DNA of 64,000 nucleotides from Salinimonas chungwhensis DSM 16280 (GTDB lineage Bacteria; Pseudomonadota; Gammaproteobacteria; Enterobacterales; Alteromonadaceae), in NCBI RefSeq assembly GCF_000378185.1, contig NZ_KB899378.1, positions 186,001 to 250,000 on the forward strand, in the 5' to 3' direction. Shown here piece by piece: positions 34,073 through 43,318 of this stretch; positions within the stretch are counted from its first letter, which is position 1; each line of letters starts with the position of its first letter. The notes beneath the pieces are model-generated. The model was not told where the DNA came from and made no database searches. It saw only the letters and a program-made list of their open reading frames with translations. Position numbers and translations under genes: made by a program.

Positions 34073-35638
34073 TTAACCCAGCTCGTCAGCAGCCACCTTG
34101 TAGCGTGGGTCTTCCACCACATTGATTTCAACAAACTTATTGGCTTTTTTCAGCAAGCCCCGACAGTCGCTGCTGATATGGCGAATATGCAGCTTTTTGC
34201 CCTGCTGCTCGTATTTATCAGCCAGCGTATCTAAAGCATCAATACCGGAGGAATCCCAGATACGGCTCTGGTTGAAATCAATCACAACATCCTGCGGGTC
34301 GCCGGTTACATCAAACAGATCTTTAAAATGACTGATTGAACCGAAAAAGAGCGGGCCATCCAATTCATACACCTTCCAGCCGTCGTTATCGATGTGGGTA
34401 TTCGCAGCGATATGGCGGGCATGTTTCCATGCAAAAACCAATGCAGAAACGATCACTCCCACGACCACTGCTACTGCCAGGTCAGCGATCACGGTAACCG
34501 CCGTGACCAGAAACAACACAAAGGCATCCTCTTTGTTTACACCGCGGACAATTCGAAATGAGGCCCATTCAAAAGTGGCGATGACTACAACGAACATAAC
34601 ACCGACCAGGGCAGCCAACGGGATCATTTCAATCAGGGGGGCGGCAAACAGAATAAAGCCAAGTAAGACCAGCGCGGCGGTAATACCGGACAAGCGGCCG
34701 CGCCCGCCGGAGTTGATATTAATCATGCTCTGACCAATCATCGCGCAGCCTCCCATGCCGCCAAAAAAGCCATTAACACTGTTGGCCACACCCTGCCCCA
34801 CGCACTCACGGTTGCCGCGGCCGCGGGTGTCTGTCATTTCATCTATCAGCGTTAATGTAAGCAGAGACTCAATTAACCCCACCAGACAAAGAATGACCGA
34901 GGTCGGCAGAACAATCATCAGGGTTTCCCAGCTAAGCGGCACCATGGGAATAGCAAAACTGGGCAGCTCACCGGCCAGTGTGGCGCCCGCTTTCTGGTCG
35001 GCAGGTAAAATATCGCGCACAAAATCAATCACAGTCCGCGCCTCAAGACCCAGCGAATGCACCAATACTGTCACAGTGATAATGGCGACGAGGGAAGCGG
35101 GTACAGCTTTTGTCAGTTTAGGCAGCAGATAAATAATCGCCATGGTAAGGCCGACCAAACCCAGCATTATATAAAGCATGGTGCCTTCCATCCATTGCCA
35201 CTCGCCTACAGCATTTTGTACTTTAAACTGGCCCAGCTGCGCCAAAAAAATCACGATGGCCAGACCGTTAACAAACCCCAACATTACCGGGTATGGCACC
35301 AACCGAATGAACTTACCGAGCCGGAAGATACCGCATAAAATTTGTAGCACTCCAGCCAGTACCACCGCAGCAAACAGATACTGCACCCCGTGCTCTGCCA
35401 CCAGCGCAACGGTCACTACGGCCATCGCTCCCGTAGCACCAGAGATCATGCCAGGGCGACCGCCTATGGCTGAAGTAATCAGCCCCATCATAAAGGCGGC
35501 ATACAGGCCTATCATTGGCTCAACGCCGGCAACAAACGCAAAAGCAACGGCTTCGGGCACCAGTGCCAATGCCACTGTGATCCCCGAAAGCACATCGTTT
35601 TTCACGTTGCTATCCTGGTTATTGATAAGATCAAACAT
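34073..35638 (-). CDS. SulP family inorganic anion transporter
   Basis: A 521-residue membrane transporter with about 12 hydrophobic segments and a C-terminal cytosolic STAS domain (about 405-515, [16 protein letters not shown] ... [19 protein letters not shown]). The N-terminus carries [24 protein letters not shown], the SulP signature, and [24 protein letters not shown] is the typical central motif. SulP proteins carry sulfate, bicarbonate or related anions; marine relatives include BicA-type bicarbonate carriers, and the substrate here cannot be settled from sequence. Monocistronic, with a strong downstream terminator. Confidence 0.93.
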   Translation of the reverse strand: MFDLINNQDSNVKNDVLSGITVALALVPEAVAFAFVAGVEPMIGLYAAFMMGLITSAIGGRPGMISGATGAMAVVTVALVAEHGVQYLFAAVVLAGVLQILCGIFRLGKFIRLVPYPVMLGFVNGLAIVIFLAQLGQFKVQNAVGEWQWMEGTMLYIMLGLVGLTMAIIYLLPKLTKAVPASLVAIITVTVLVHSLGLEARTVIDFVRDILPADQKAGATLAGELPSFAIPMVPLSWETLMIVLPTSVILCLVGLIESLLTLTLIDEMTDTRGRGNRECVGQGVANSVNGFFGGMGGCAMIGQSMININSGGRGRLSGITAALVLLGFILFAAPLIEMIPLAALVGVMFVVVIATFEWASFRIVRGVNKEDAFVLFLVTAVTVIADLAVAVVVGVIVSALVFAWKHARHIAANTHIDNDGWKVYELDGPLFFGSISHFKDLFDVTGDPQDVVIDFNQSRIWDSSGIDALDTLADKYEQQGKKLHIRHISSDCRGLLKKANKFVEINVVEDPRYKVAADELG

Positions 35639-35909
35639 GACTGTCCATGAAGTAAGTGATTAAAAAAACAGCCGGAATTTTAGCACCCGTTTTTATTAAA
35701 GTCTTTTAACAGAATGTTAAAGCCGAGGCTGCAAAGTGGATACCTCAAAACCTGCGTCAAGCGGTGGCTGCATGACACTATGGAAAGGTTGGAAATGTTG
35801 CATACGTTGCGTCAAGCGGGCACACTAATGCCTTTAAACAGCCGGCGTCTGTTTGTTGCACTGAGGTGTTCTCAGCGCAATTCGCTACGCATATTTGGGG
35901 GGAATTCCC

Positions 35910-36197
35910 GTGGTACCTTACTTACTCACAGGCTTATCAGTATTGGTTGCAGGTGTCATTCACTGGCACGCTCCACGCGCATTCTGGCGAGCAACACTCA
36001 CTTCCACGGCAACGATACTATTACTTTCTGTCGCAGCCCTGTTTATTTTTCAGTCTTCCGGCATGCTGGTAAGCGAAAAAACTGGCAAAATTGCCGATAT
36101 CGCTGATTCGATGTTGGCAGTTACCGGGCTGGTTACATTTTTTGGACTACTTATTTCGATTTTTGTCGGCTGGTTTTTGAACGTTGTTCGCCGCTAA
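35910..36197 (+). CDS. small three-helix membrane protein, unknown
   Basis: A 95-residue protein. GTG 35910 is chosen because GGGGGGA is 6 bases upstream; a TTG at 35895 is an alternative. Three hydrophobic segments are visible (about 2-22, 32-55, 70-92: LLTGLSVLVAGVI, ATILLLSVAALFIF, VTGLVTFFGLLISIFVGWFL). No known family motif was recognised. It stands between the divergent SulP gene and the convergent PAP2 gene. The frame is supported by RBS and hydrophobic pattern only. Confidence 0.6.
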   Translation: MVPYLLTGLSVLVAGVIHWHAPRAFWRATLTSTATILLLSVAALFIFQSSGMLVSEKTGKIADIADSMLAVTGLVTFFGLLISIFVGWFLNVVRR

Positions 36198-36227
36198 CAC
36201 CGCCGGATACATTGAAAATGGCCGGAC

Positions 36228-36908
36228 TTACTGGCCCTCTTCCGGCTCACTTTTGTGCAGTGTAAGCCTATACCAGATAATCACCCAGACAGCACCAGCC
36301 AGCCATCCAGCCAGAATATCAGTAGGCCAGTGTACACCCAGATAGACTCTGCTAAATCCAATTAAGAATGTCGTAATCCCCGCAACGATGAAAAACAAAC
36401 GACGCACATTCGTCAGACTTACAATCTGTAAACTGGCGGATGCCAGTGTAAAGTAAGTTACCGTGGACATCATCGCATGAGCGGAGGGGAAACTACTGGT
36501 AAAGACTCGTGTGCCGTGCCCAACCAAATCCGGGCGCGGTCGCGTGAAGCCGTATTTTAGGGCAAACGCCAGGGCTAACGCTAATAAAATCCCACCTACC
36601 ATCTGGATAGCCAGTTTACTATATCCAACCAGATACAGGAGCAGCGCCCCTAACCCGGTAAGATATAACAGTACCCAGTTACTGCCCATGGCGGTAATAT
36701 CGCGCATACCTTCTTCCAGCCAGCCAGGACCCAATGGATCGCTAAGATCCCCATCGACCCGAAGCCCGGTGATGATGAGGTTATCTATTGCCGGTGTATT
36801 GTCCACTGACACCCAGATAGCAAGCAGAATAAACGCTGCCAGTGAGACAATCCCTGTGCCCAGTAATTGCGTGGTGCTTGGCTTTCTGAATGATAATTTA
36901 TGCGTCAT
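36228..36908 (-). CDS. PAP2 superfamily phosphatase
   Basis: A 226-residue membrane phosphatase with six hydrophobic segments. All three PAP2 motifs are present: KYGFTRPRPD (KX6RP), SSFPSAHAMM (PSGH-type) and SRVYLGVHWPTD (SRX5HX3D). Such enzymes dephosphorylate phosphatidic acid, phosphatidylglycerophosphate or undecaprenyl pyrophosphate; the exact lipid is not readable. It converges on the small membrane protein gene, with 30 bases between stops. Confidence 0.92.
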   Translation of the reverse strand: MTHKLSFRKPSTTQLLGTGIVSLAAFILLAIWVSVDNTPAIDNLIITGLRVDGDLSDPLGPGWLEEGMRDITAMGSNWVLLYLTGLGALLLYLVGYSKLAIQMVGGILLALALAFALKYGFTRPRPDLVGHGTRVFTSSFPSAHAMMSTVTYFTLASASLQIVSLTNVRRLFFIVAGITTFLIGFSRVYLGVHWPTDILAGWLAGAVWVIIWYRLTLHKSEPEEGQ

Positions 36909-37032
36909 AGGCTTTCATGCTCTAAGTCATTTGCTGTTTTATTACAGTTGGATACTATAATCTGCCGCAGAGAGATTAGCCCGTTACCGTAATCTATCTG
37001 ATAGACTACGCATTTTTTCTGGTCAGCACTTT

Positions 37033-37965
37033 ATGTACGGATTTATCACCAATACCCTTGGCCCGGTTCTTATTCTACTGATGATGGGATATTTTCTTTA
37101 TCAGCGGCGAATGCTAAATGATGCCTTTATCGAAGCCGGTTCAAAGCTGGTGTTTAATCTGGCTCTGCCCGCGCTTTTGTTTCTTGCCATTGCCCAGGCT
37201 GACTTTTCTCAGGCGGCAAACCCCCGACTTATTTTGCTGGGCGTGGCGTGTACGTTTGTTTACTTTCTTGCCCTGATGGCCTTCAGTCACATGTTTGTTT
37301 TCCCTGCCAGTGCCAGAGGTGTAGTTGTACAAGGCGGATTTCGCGCTAACATGGGTATTATTGGTCTGGCATATTGCGCCAATACCTATGGCTCCCAGGG
37401 CCTGGCTGTGGCCTCTGTGTATCTTGGCGGGGTCACCGTTTTGTTTAATGTGCTATCTGTGTTTGTACTGAATTTTTATCTCGAGGGCCAGCGTTCGGTA
37501 AGCCAGCATATCCGCGGCATACTGACAAACCCGCTAATTGTCGCAATTGCCTGCTCGTTGCCATTATCTTACTTTCAGGTGCCACTGCCCGCGGTAGTGC
37601 AATCGACCGGTGAGTATTTCGCGCAGCTTACCCTGCCACTGGCGCTTATTTGCACCGGTGCCACCCTGGAATTTCGCTCTTTTTCCGGTGACAGCAAAAA
37701 TCTTCTCATCACCACTGTGAGTAAATGCTTACTTTATCCGGCATTTCTTACCGGTGCCGGGTACCTGATGGGATTTCGACAAATGGAGCTGGGCATTGTG
37801 ATGCTGTTAAGTATTGCTCCCACTGCTGCGGCCAGCTACATCATGGCACGTAATCTTGGCGGCGATCCGCGCCTGGCAGCCAGTATTATTGCAGTCACCA
37901 CACTGGTTTCACTGCCTGTTACCGCCGTGACATTTAGCGTGCTCACTGCACTGGGGTTGTTATAA
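37033..37965 (+). CDS. AEC family transporter
   Basis: A 310-residue membrane protein with about 10 hydrophobic segments in two halves. GPVLILLMMGYFLYQRRML, FNLALPALLFLAIAQADF, GGFRANMGIIGLAYCANTYG and the C-terminal LSIAPTAAASYIMARNLGGDP are typical of the auxin efflux carrier / malonate-type (PF03547) transporters. Substrates in bacteria are small organic acids or unknown. Single gene, convergent with the CPBP protease gene 21 bases away. Confidence 0.9.
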   Translation: MYGFITNTLGPVLILLMMGYFLYQRRMLNDAFIEAGSKLVFNLALPALLFLAIAQADFSQAANPRLILLGVACTFVYFLALMAFSHMFVFPASARGVVVQGGFRANMGIIGLAYCANTYGSQGLAVASVYLGGVTVLFNVLSVFVLNFYLEGQRSVSQHIRGILTNPLIVAIACSLPLSYFQVPLPAVVQSTGEYFAQLTLPLALICTGATLEFRSFSGDSKNLLITTVSKCLLYPAFLTGAGYLMGFRQMELGIVMLLSIAPTAAASYIMARNLGGDPRLAASIIAVTTLVSLPVTAVTFSVLTALGLL

Positions 37966-37986
37966 GCCTGTGAGTTACCCTCTGGC

Positions 37987-38742
37987 TTATATACTGGTTA
38001 CCAGCTCGCTAAACACAACCAAATTCATCAGCATGTGTACCCAGATGCAATACCACAAATTATTGGTAACGTGTCTGATCACACCAAGCATAATGGCCGA
38101 AAGAAAAAGAAGGACAAAGACGCTGAGTTGTTCATACTGTAAATGCACAAGTGCAAAAATAACACTCGGTACAATTATCGCGCCACTGACACCCAACCGC
38201 GTATGTTTGAGCCGGTAAAATGCCACGCCCCTGAAAATAGTCTCTTCAACAACCGGTGCTATTATTACCGTTGCCAGAAACAGCATCAGTATGTTCGTCA
38301 CTGAATCCATCTGCGCGGCTAACTCAACAACAAATGCCGGTTCTTCAATGCCCGCAATTGTTATGACCAGTGTTTCAATTGCCAGATAAACACACGTAGC
38401 CAGAAGCGAAAGCAAAAGCGGTTTGGTGCGTATTGTGGTAAATCCCAGACGCTTGGAAGTCGTCGCAAAACCGCTGGTTCGCAGAGGAAATTTTAGAAGC
38501 GGATAGAGCATCGCTGCAGCTACTGCCGCTGAAACTGCCCAGTAAACAGGGCTCTTGTCCAGCGTTACCCCTTGTGTTGACTGTGCATCGGCCGGCACGA
38601 GCGCGAGTCCGACGAGCACGACAAAAAAATGGGCAACAGAGGGTACAATAAACAGAAACAATGCCAGCCAGTAACCCGTATTAAGCAGTGACTCGCCGGT
38701 AGAAGGGGCCGGTTCGGAAGAATGTTTTATGATGTTTTCCAT
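37987..38742 (-). CDS. CPBP family intramembrane glutamic endopeptidase
   Basis: A 251-residue membrane protein with about 7 hydrophobic segments. The CPBP (Abi/CAAX protease) motifs are EETIFRGVAFYRL (EExxxR) and FALVHLQYEQ (FxxxH), with a later N/H-containing helix WYCIWVHMLMNLVVF. Members cleave or process membrane peptides or act in bacteriocin self-immunity; in proteobacteria the role is usually unknown. No clear RBS is visible; instead a 46-bp perfect palindrome ends 15 bases upstream of the ATG. Confidence 0.88.
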   Translation of the reverse strand: MENIIKHSSEPAPSTGESLLNTGYWLALFLFIVPSVAHFFVVLVGLALVPADAQSTQGVTLDKSPVYWAVSAAVAAAMLYPLLKFPLRTSGFATTSKRLGFTTIRTKPLLLSLLATCVYLAIETLVITIAGIEEPAFVVELAAQMDSVTNILMLFLATVIIAPVVEETIFRGVAFYRLKHTRLGVSGAIIVPSVIFALVHLQYEQLSVFVLLFLSAIMLGVIRHVTNNLWYCIWVHMLMNLVVFSELVTSI

Positions 38743-38756
38743 ATTTTATGCCGCTG

Positions 38757-38802
38757 CGCAGTTTCCCCGCCAAGCAGTTAACTGCTTGGCGGGGAAACTG
38801 CG
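38757..38802. repeat. 46-bp perfect palindrome upstream of the CPBP gene
   Basis: Arms of 23 bases without any mismatch (first arm begins CGCAGTTTCCCCGCCAAGCA at 38757; centre at 38779/38780). In RNA it would fold into a very stable hairpin. It lies 15 bases in front of the CPBP start codon on the - strand and is not followed by a T run there. Confidence 0.9.
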
Positions 38803-39283
38803 ACTTTTCAATCCGTTGAAAATACTCAGATTATCACCAATAATCTGTCATTGAGAAATAGACTACTACAGATAGCGTCCGTCTTCTATAGAAACCTTAC
38901 TGCCACACAGCTCCTTTCCCCGTCGCTAACGTGCTTTGATGTATCAATTGCCGGGTGCACAACCCAAAAAGACGGCCATAAATAACTGCGCACTGATGCC
39001 GGTGACACACCGCGTTACCTTTCACGGTGGCGAAGCTGCATTACACGTATTGATATGGTCGCTAATGGCGATGCGCACACGAAAGACAACATAGCCATCA
39101 CGGGACCCGGCAGTTCAAAAGGGATGATGCGGTACCTCACAAGCAGCTTTATATCAATAATTACTGGCGCAAGTGCCGTTCAGAAGATCAAGATAAAATG
39201 GATAAGCGCAGGAACTTGCAACGATCTCTGCAGCGCAAGCAAGTTGAGTAATTGTCCGCATTACCCTCTCGGTGTCGCAGCCA
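38803..39283. other. 480-base gap without a supported gene
   Basis: Between the palindrome and bolA. Open frames of 60-90 codons exist but lack RBS and recognisable motifs. On the - strand 39015-39179 is an open run of hydrophobic codons, possibly a decayed membrane protein. No tRNA or conserved RNA was recognised. Confidence 0.4.
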
Positions 39284-39601
39284 TCAGTCCTGTTTTCCGC
39301 CGCCCAGGCATTGCGGTGAAGCAGTAATGGTGCCGCCCCGCTTTTCCCATTCTTCAGGGGTAAAGGTGTGCAGTGCCAGCGCATGCACCGGCCCTTCCAG
39401 CGCCTCAGCTAACAATGCATTGACTTTGCGGTGACGTCCAATCAAACGCGCTCCGGCAAATGCATCGCTCACAATGGTTACTTTGAAATGGCTTTGCGCC
39501 CCGGCCGGAACATTGTGCATATGACTTTCATCCAACACCTCAAGAAAAACCGGCGTCAGATTATCGGTTAGTTGTTGCTCTATAAAAGATTTCACTTGCA
39601 T
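39284..39601 (-). CDS. BolA family protein
   Basis: A 105-residue protein of the BolA/YrbA family. SHMHNVPAGAQSHFKVTIVSDAFAGARLIGRHRKVNALLAEAL (about residues 26-69) matches the class II KH-like core, and HALALHTFTPEEWE carries the conserved histidine used in Fe-S binding with monothiol glutaredoxin. BolA helps in iron-sulfur transfer and stress morphology. The start overlaps the alkB stop (TAATG at 39599-39603), so it is translated from an alkB-bolA message. Seeing BolA paired with AlkB is plausible for iron/redox repair but not a known fixed pair to me. Confidence 0.92.
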   Translation of the reverse strand: MQVKSFIEQQLTDNLTPVFLEVLDESHMHNVPAGAQSHFKVTIVSDAFAGARLIGRHRKVNALLAEALEGPVHALALHTFTPEEWEKRGGTITASPQCLGGGKQD

Positions 39602-40233
39602 TATTGATTGCCTGTGTCAAAAAAAATATGCCGGAATGTCAGATTAATTCTATCACCGATCTGCTGTGTCGTCTTTGCAATCCCGTGGTGGTAATGCTGC
39701 TGAGTCCGACCACGCATCACCAGAAGACTGCCGTGTTCTAGCACTACTTTACTGCGTGCTCTGGTGGTTTGATGCTTAAATATAAAAGGCCGAGCCTGAC
39801 CAAACGTTAACGAGGCAATAACCGGCTCAGGCCCGAGTTCCGGCTCATCGTCAGCGTGCATACCCATGCTGTCCTGCCCGTCCCTGTACCAGTTAGCCAA
39901 CACGCTGTTAAATGAAGTATGGCAATGCCCGGCAAGCTGGTCTTTAAGCTCACCCAGCGCAGATGTCCATGGCTGTGGCGTCATGGCCAGACCAGAGTAA
40001 GAATATGTTGCCCGATGATCACCGTGCCACGCCTGCAATCTGGGAATTTTTACCAGCCTGCCATAAATTTTGATGGTATCCTGATGCCAGTGTAATTCGT
40101 CCTTTAACTGTTGCTCGATAACGCTTGCCTTTTCTGCCTCCAGCCATTGCGGGTAATAGGTCACATCGGCATCAGGCAGGGGCAGGACCTGTGGCTGTGC
40201 GCCGCCGCTGTTATTAAACAAATCAGGTTGCAT
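39601..40233 (-). CDS. alkB: AlkB-type 2-oxoglutarate dioxygenase (DNA/RNA dealkylation)
   Basis: A 210-residue Fe(II)/2OG dioxygenase of the AlkB family, short form like ALKBH2. It has PRLQAWHGD (substrate loop), YSYSGLAMTPQPW, LANWYRDGQDSMGMHADDEPELG with the iron-binding HxD, LTFGQARPFIFKH, HGSLLVMRGRTQQHYHHGIAK with the distal His, and RINLTFRHIF with the 2OG-binding arginines. It repairs 1-methyladenine and 3-methylcytosine lesions (family knowledge). RBS GGAG precedes the ATG. Divergent from rlmG. Confidence 0.93.
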   Translation of the reverse strand: MQPDLFNNSGGAQPQVLPLPDADVTYYPQWLEAEKASVIEQQLKDELHWHQDTIKIYGRLVKIPRLQAWHGDHRATYSYSGLAMTPQPWTSALGELKDQLAGHCHTSFNSVLANWYRDGQDSMGMHADDEPELGPEPVIASLTFGQARPFIFKHQTTRARSKVVLEHGSLLVMRGRTQQHYHHGIAKTTQQIGDRINLTFRHIFFDTGNQ

Positions 40234-40266
40234 CAGTCTTTCTCCACTTCAACAGAATTAGATGTT

Positions 40267-41460
40267 ATGAACACCACCTTTTCAATGTTGGATCGTCAGT
40301 TATATCTGGCCAGATATCCGGTTAAACACCAGCACAAAAGTCTGCAGGCATGGGACAGTGCTGACGAGCTGATTATTGAGCATGTGGAGCAGTCTTACGG
40401 ACCCATCTGCACAGGAAAATGTACCATTCTCAATGATGATTTCGGAGCGCTGGGTAGTTGGTTTGCCGACCAGCAACCCGCCTGGTTCAGTGACTCCTGG
40501 ATTTCTCACTGCTCATTATCTGCCAATTTAAGCGCGAACAATATTGCTACACAACACGATAACGATAACCTGATAACTATTCCAGTCAGAGCACACCAGC
40601 GCTTACAAACCTTGCCAGTCAATCCGGAACTGGTAATACTGAAAATTCCCCGGACTCTGGCGCTTTTGGAAGAGCAGCTTATTCAGCTTAGTGCGCTGGT
40701 TTCGCCTGCCACACAAATTATCGCCGGTGCCAAGGTGAAAACCATCACTCGTTCAGTGCTGGCACTGTTTGAAAAATACATCGGTCCGCCCACGACTTCC
40801 CTGGCACAGAAAAAATCCCGTTTGATATTCTGTCAGCCCGATTCCCAGACGCTGGCCAGACATCCAACATCACCCTATCCAACAGTATGGTATGAAAAGG
40901 CGAGTAACGGCAAAGCCCTGACGCTGGTTAACCACGCTAATGTGTTTTCCCGCCAGTCCCTGGATATCGGGGCCCGACTGATGCTGGAACACATGCATGT
41001 AACCAATAATGAACGCGTTGTAGATTTAGGCTGTGGTAATGGCGTCCTGGGACTCAACGCACTGGCTCTGGCGCCGCAGGCCAATATCACCTTTATTGAC
41101 GAATCCTTCATGGCATTGGATAGCGCCCATGACAGTGTTCAGGCGAGCTTTCCACAGGCCATGGAAAACTGTCGCTTTGTGGCCAGTAACTGTCTGGAAA
41201 CCCTGCTGCAAAATAATGAAACCAACAGCGCAGACAAAGTATTATGCAACCCGCCATTTCATCAACAAAACGCCGTTACTGATCACATCGCCTGGCAAAT
41301 GTTCCACGACAGCCGTGATTTGCTCACCCGTGGTGGCCATCTGATTGTGGTAGCGAACCGCCATCTTGATTACCATGTCAGACTCAAGCGCCTCTTTGGC
41401 GGTGTGAATGTACTTGCAAGTAATCGTAAATTCGTTATTTTAAGCGCAGCTAAGCGATAA
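40267..41460 (+). CDS. rlmG: 23S rRNA (guanine(1835)-N2)-methyltransferase RlmG
   Basis: A 397-residue class I methyltransferase with duplicated-domain architecture as in RsmC/RlmG. Start at ATG 40267 (MNTTFSMLDRQ) is chosen because earlier codons overlap the antisense alkB gene. The N-terminal half is a degenerate methyltransferase domain; the C-terminal half has LVNHANVFSRQSLDIGARLMLEHM, the SAM motif VVDLGCGNGVLGL and the catalytic NPPF within LCNPPFHQQ. RlmG methylates G1835 of 23S rRNA. The cyclophilin gene follows after 14 bases. Confidence 0.9.
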   Translation: MNTTFSMLDRQLYLARYPVKHQHKSLQAWDSADELIIEHVEQSYGPICTGKCTILNDDFGALGSWFADQQPAWFSDSWISHCSLSANLSANNIATQHDNDNLITIPVRAHQRLQTLPVNPELVILKIPRTLALLEEQLIQLSALVSPATQIIAGAKVKTITRSVLALFEKYIGPPTTSLAQKKSRLIFCQPDSQTLARHPTSPYPTVWYEKASNGKALTLVNHANVFSRQSLDIGARLMLEHMHVTNNERVVDLGCGNGVLGLNALALAPQANITFIDESFMALDSAHDSVQASFPQAMENCRFVASNCLETLLQNNETNSADKVLCNPPFHQQNAVTDHIAWQMFHDSRDLLTRGGHLIVVANRHLDYHVRLKRLFGGVNVLASNRKFVILSAAKR

Positions 41461-41474
41461 ACCTGGGAGCTGAT

Positions 41475-42071
41475 ATGTTTCGCTATTTACTCTTTCTTCT
41501 GGTGCTTGTCACCACCCATTCTCTGGCTAAAGGCAAAGACGATGGTTCAAATGTTCAGCCGGATAACTATTACCCGCGGGTTAAAATGGAAACCACTATG
41601 GGTGAAATTGTGGTCGAACTGGACCGCCGCCGCGCTCCAATTACCACTAACAACTTTCTGCGCTATGTGAGTAAAAATGGCTACAACGGCACTATTTTTC
41701 ACCGTGTAGTACCCGGTTTTGTGGTTCAGGGGGGCGGATACAACACCGATTTTGATCAGAAGCCTAGTTATCCTGAGATCTTCAATGAGTCGGGCAATGG
41801 CATGAAAAACGAGCTTTATACTATTGCTATGGCTCGCCAGAACGAGCCGCATTCAGCCACTCGCCAGTTCTTTTTCAATGTGAATGATAACCCCAGCCTT
41901 GATCCGGGCAAAGAATGGGGCTACGCCGTATTTGGCATGATTGTGGAAGGTCAGGAAGTGGTCGATAAGATGATGGAGGTGGAAACCGAATATCAGCTTC
42001 GACTGCGCGAGCCCAACAGCCCCATTGAACCTATTGTTCTGGAAAAAGCCACTGTGTTACCGGCCTCCTGA
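41475..42071 (+). CDS. cyclophilin-type peptidylprolyl isomerase, periplasmic
   Basis: A 198-residue secreted cyclophilin. Signal peptide residues 1-18 (ending SLA). The isomerase core has VELDRRRAPITTNNFLRYV, GTIFHRVVPGFVVQGGG (catalytic Arg in FHR), MARQNEPHSATRQFFFNVNDN and YAVFGMIVEGQEVVDKM. It resembles E. coli PpiA and related periplasmic proline isomerases that speed folding of exported proteins. It is close behind rlmG and converges on the GNAT gene with 5 bases between stops. Confidence 0.9.
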   Translation: MFRYLLFLLVLVTTHSLAKGKDDGSNVQPDNYYPRVKMETTMGEIVVELDRRRAPITTNNFLRYVSKNGYNGTIFHRVVPGFVVQGGGYNTDFDQKPSYPEIFNESGNGMKNELYTIAMARQNEPHSATRQFFFNVNDNPSLDPGKEWGYAVFGMIVEGQEVVDKMMEVETEYQLRLREPNSPIEPIVLEKATVLPAS

Positions 42072-42076
42072 GATAA

Positions 42077-42583
42077 TTAATCGCGTCGGAATAAAATCTG
42101 GCGCGCCACGTTTGGCATAAAGATCATCCCCTGCCGGTTGAACCCCAGCCGGCCTAATAATTTTTGTGAACTGTTATTATCAGGGTGCGCCATAGCTGTG
42201 ATATAGGGAAACCGATGATGTCTGGCGGCCCAATCCAGTACTGCCGCTGACGCTTCCTGCGCATAGCCTTTACCGCGGGCATCTTTGAGCAGCGCAAAAC
42301 CAAGATCCGGCGAACTAAATATGCCCCGGTTGATCAATCCGCACATGCCCTGTGCTTTACCGGTATCACGACGTTCTATTACCCACAGCCCGTATCCCCA
42401 TCGCTCAAAATGACTAAGCGCATTGTCGATATAGCGTCGGGCGTCCGCTATCGAATGTACTGAGCGGTTTCCGATATAGCGTACCCATAGCGGATCATTG
42501 TTTAACTCATACACCCAGCGCACATCGTGCTGGTCAGCCAGCCGGAGCTTGAGACGACCGCAGAACAGTGTCATTTCACCCAT
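42077..42583 (-). CDS. GNAT family N-acetyltransferase
   Basis: A 168-residue GNAT protein of the RimJ-like subgroup: LRLADQHDVRWVYELNNDPLWVRYIGNRSV at the N-terminus, GLWVIERRDTGKAQGMCGLINR, the acetyl-CoA loop LKDARGKGYAQEASAAVLDWA (Q/RxxGxG/A), and AHPDNNSSQKLLGRLGF. Substrate may be a protein N-terminus or a small amine; it cannot be read. Its start lies inside the end of the GGCT-like gene (8-base overlap), so the two are co-translated. An internal ATG 9 bases downstream is an alternative start. Confidence 0.88.
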   Translation of the reverse strand: MGEMTLFCGRLKLRLADQHDVRWVYELNNDPLWVRYIGNRSVHSIADARRYIDNALSHFERWGYGLWVIERRDTGKAQGMCGLINRGIFSSPDLGFALLKDARGKGYAQEASAAVLDWAARHHRFPYITAMAHPDNNSSQKLLGRLGFNRQGMIFMPNVARQILFRRD

Positions 42584-43211
42584 TTGTCCACTCCGCCAGC
42601 AACGTATCGATCTGGCGCAGTTCCTCCTTACTCAGGCGTCCGGGCCGTGGGTAAAAAGGTTCGCTGCGATCAGCGCGTATATCCGTCGGCCAGTGGCGGG
42701 TCAGGCGGATAAATGCTTCAGCCTGCGCCAATCCACCGTGACTCAGGCAACCTGCCAGACAGGTATCAATGTAAGTCTGGGATACAGGAAACTGCGGGTC
42801 AGCCACATGCACATCAAAGGTCTGACATATCCAAAGCTGCTTATCTGCCAGCCTGGATATAAGATAATCATGTGCGTCATCGTCAAAGTCCGTGGAAATG
42901 GTGTCAGCGGGAACGTCGGTAAAAGTATAGTCCTTTTCGCGCTCAGCCAGAGCCGGACTCAGTGGTGTGGGAATAAGCTGTGCGTTAAGACTCGCCCCGT
43001 TTTCTGGCAACGCCCCCACATAGGTTTGCCGCTCTTGCCAGCTGCGTGTCACCCAGGCACGATAAAAGTTATTGACTGTAACCATTACCCCCTGGTGCTC
43101 TATTGCTGAAAAGCGTTGGCGGCTGTCGGCGTTCATCAGTGAGCCATAGCCCAATACAAGATGCGGGTAATCGAACGAAGCAAACCAGTTTTTAAGTTGC
43201 GCCAGAGTCAA
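42576..43211 (-). CDS. gamma-glutamylcyclotransferase-like protein
   Basis: A 211-residue protein with the GGCT fold signature LVLGYGSLMNADSRQRF near residues 18-34 (YGSLM is the substrate-loop motif), followed by VTVNNFYRAWVTRSWQERQTYVGALPENGASLNAQLIP (residues about 42-79), where the conserved Asn/Leu pattern of AIG2-like proteins is seen. The C-terminal 100 residues are unusual and contain SQTYIDTCLAGCLSHGG and a WPTDIRADRSEPFYPRP segment shared by a bacterial subfamily. Whether it truly cleaves gamma-glutamyl peptides is not settled. Followed by the overlapping GNAT gene. Confidence 0.75.
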   Translation of the reverse strand: MTLAQLKNWFASFDYPHLVLGYGSLMNADSRQRFSAIEHQGVMVTVNNFYRAWVTRSWQERQTYVGALPENGASLNAQLIPTPLSPALAEREKDYTFTDVPADTISTDFDDDAHDYLISRLADKQLWICQTFDVHVADPQFPVSQTYIDTCLAGCLSHGGLAQAEAFIRLTRHWPTDIRADRSEPFYPRPGRLSKEELRQIDTLLAEWTNG

Positions 43212-43264
43212 ACTGACAATCTCCTGATAAATATGGCAATTACGCCTAGTGTATCAGGCCAGAG

Positions 43265-43308
43265 GACGCGACTCATCCCCATTGGTTTTGCAAAGGATGT
43301 GTCGCGTC
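43265..43308 (-). terminator. stem-loop after the zinc receptor gene
   Basis: 14-base arms with one mismatch: GACGCGACTCATCC (43265-43278) / GGATGTGTCGCGTC (43295-43308), 16-base loop. It lies 11 bases after the receptor stop on - but lacks a T tract. Confidence 0.5.
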
Positions 43309-43318
43309 ATGTTAACGA

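Noticed and set aside
35178..35663. 161-codon frame on + inside the SulP gene
   Set aside because: Antisense shadow; the SulP frame has signature motifs and STAS domain.
35753..35819. Direct repeat TGCGTCAAGCGG at 35753 and 35808
   Set aside because: Only 12 bases and two copies; likely chance.
39015..39179. Hydrophobic open stretch on - (possible membrane protein remnant)
   Set aside because: Only 54 codons, an in-frame stop upstream, no RBS and no family match; could be decay or chance.
39055..39327. 90-codon + strand frame overlapping the end of bolA
   Set aside because: Antisense to the real bolA gene at its end and without RBS or motifs.
42498..43109. 203-codon frame on + across the GNAT and GGCT-like genes
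   Set aside because: Antisense to two overlapping genes with recognised motifs and RBS.
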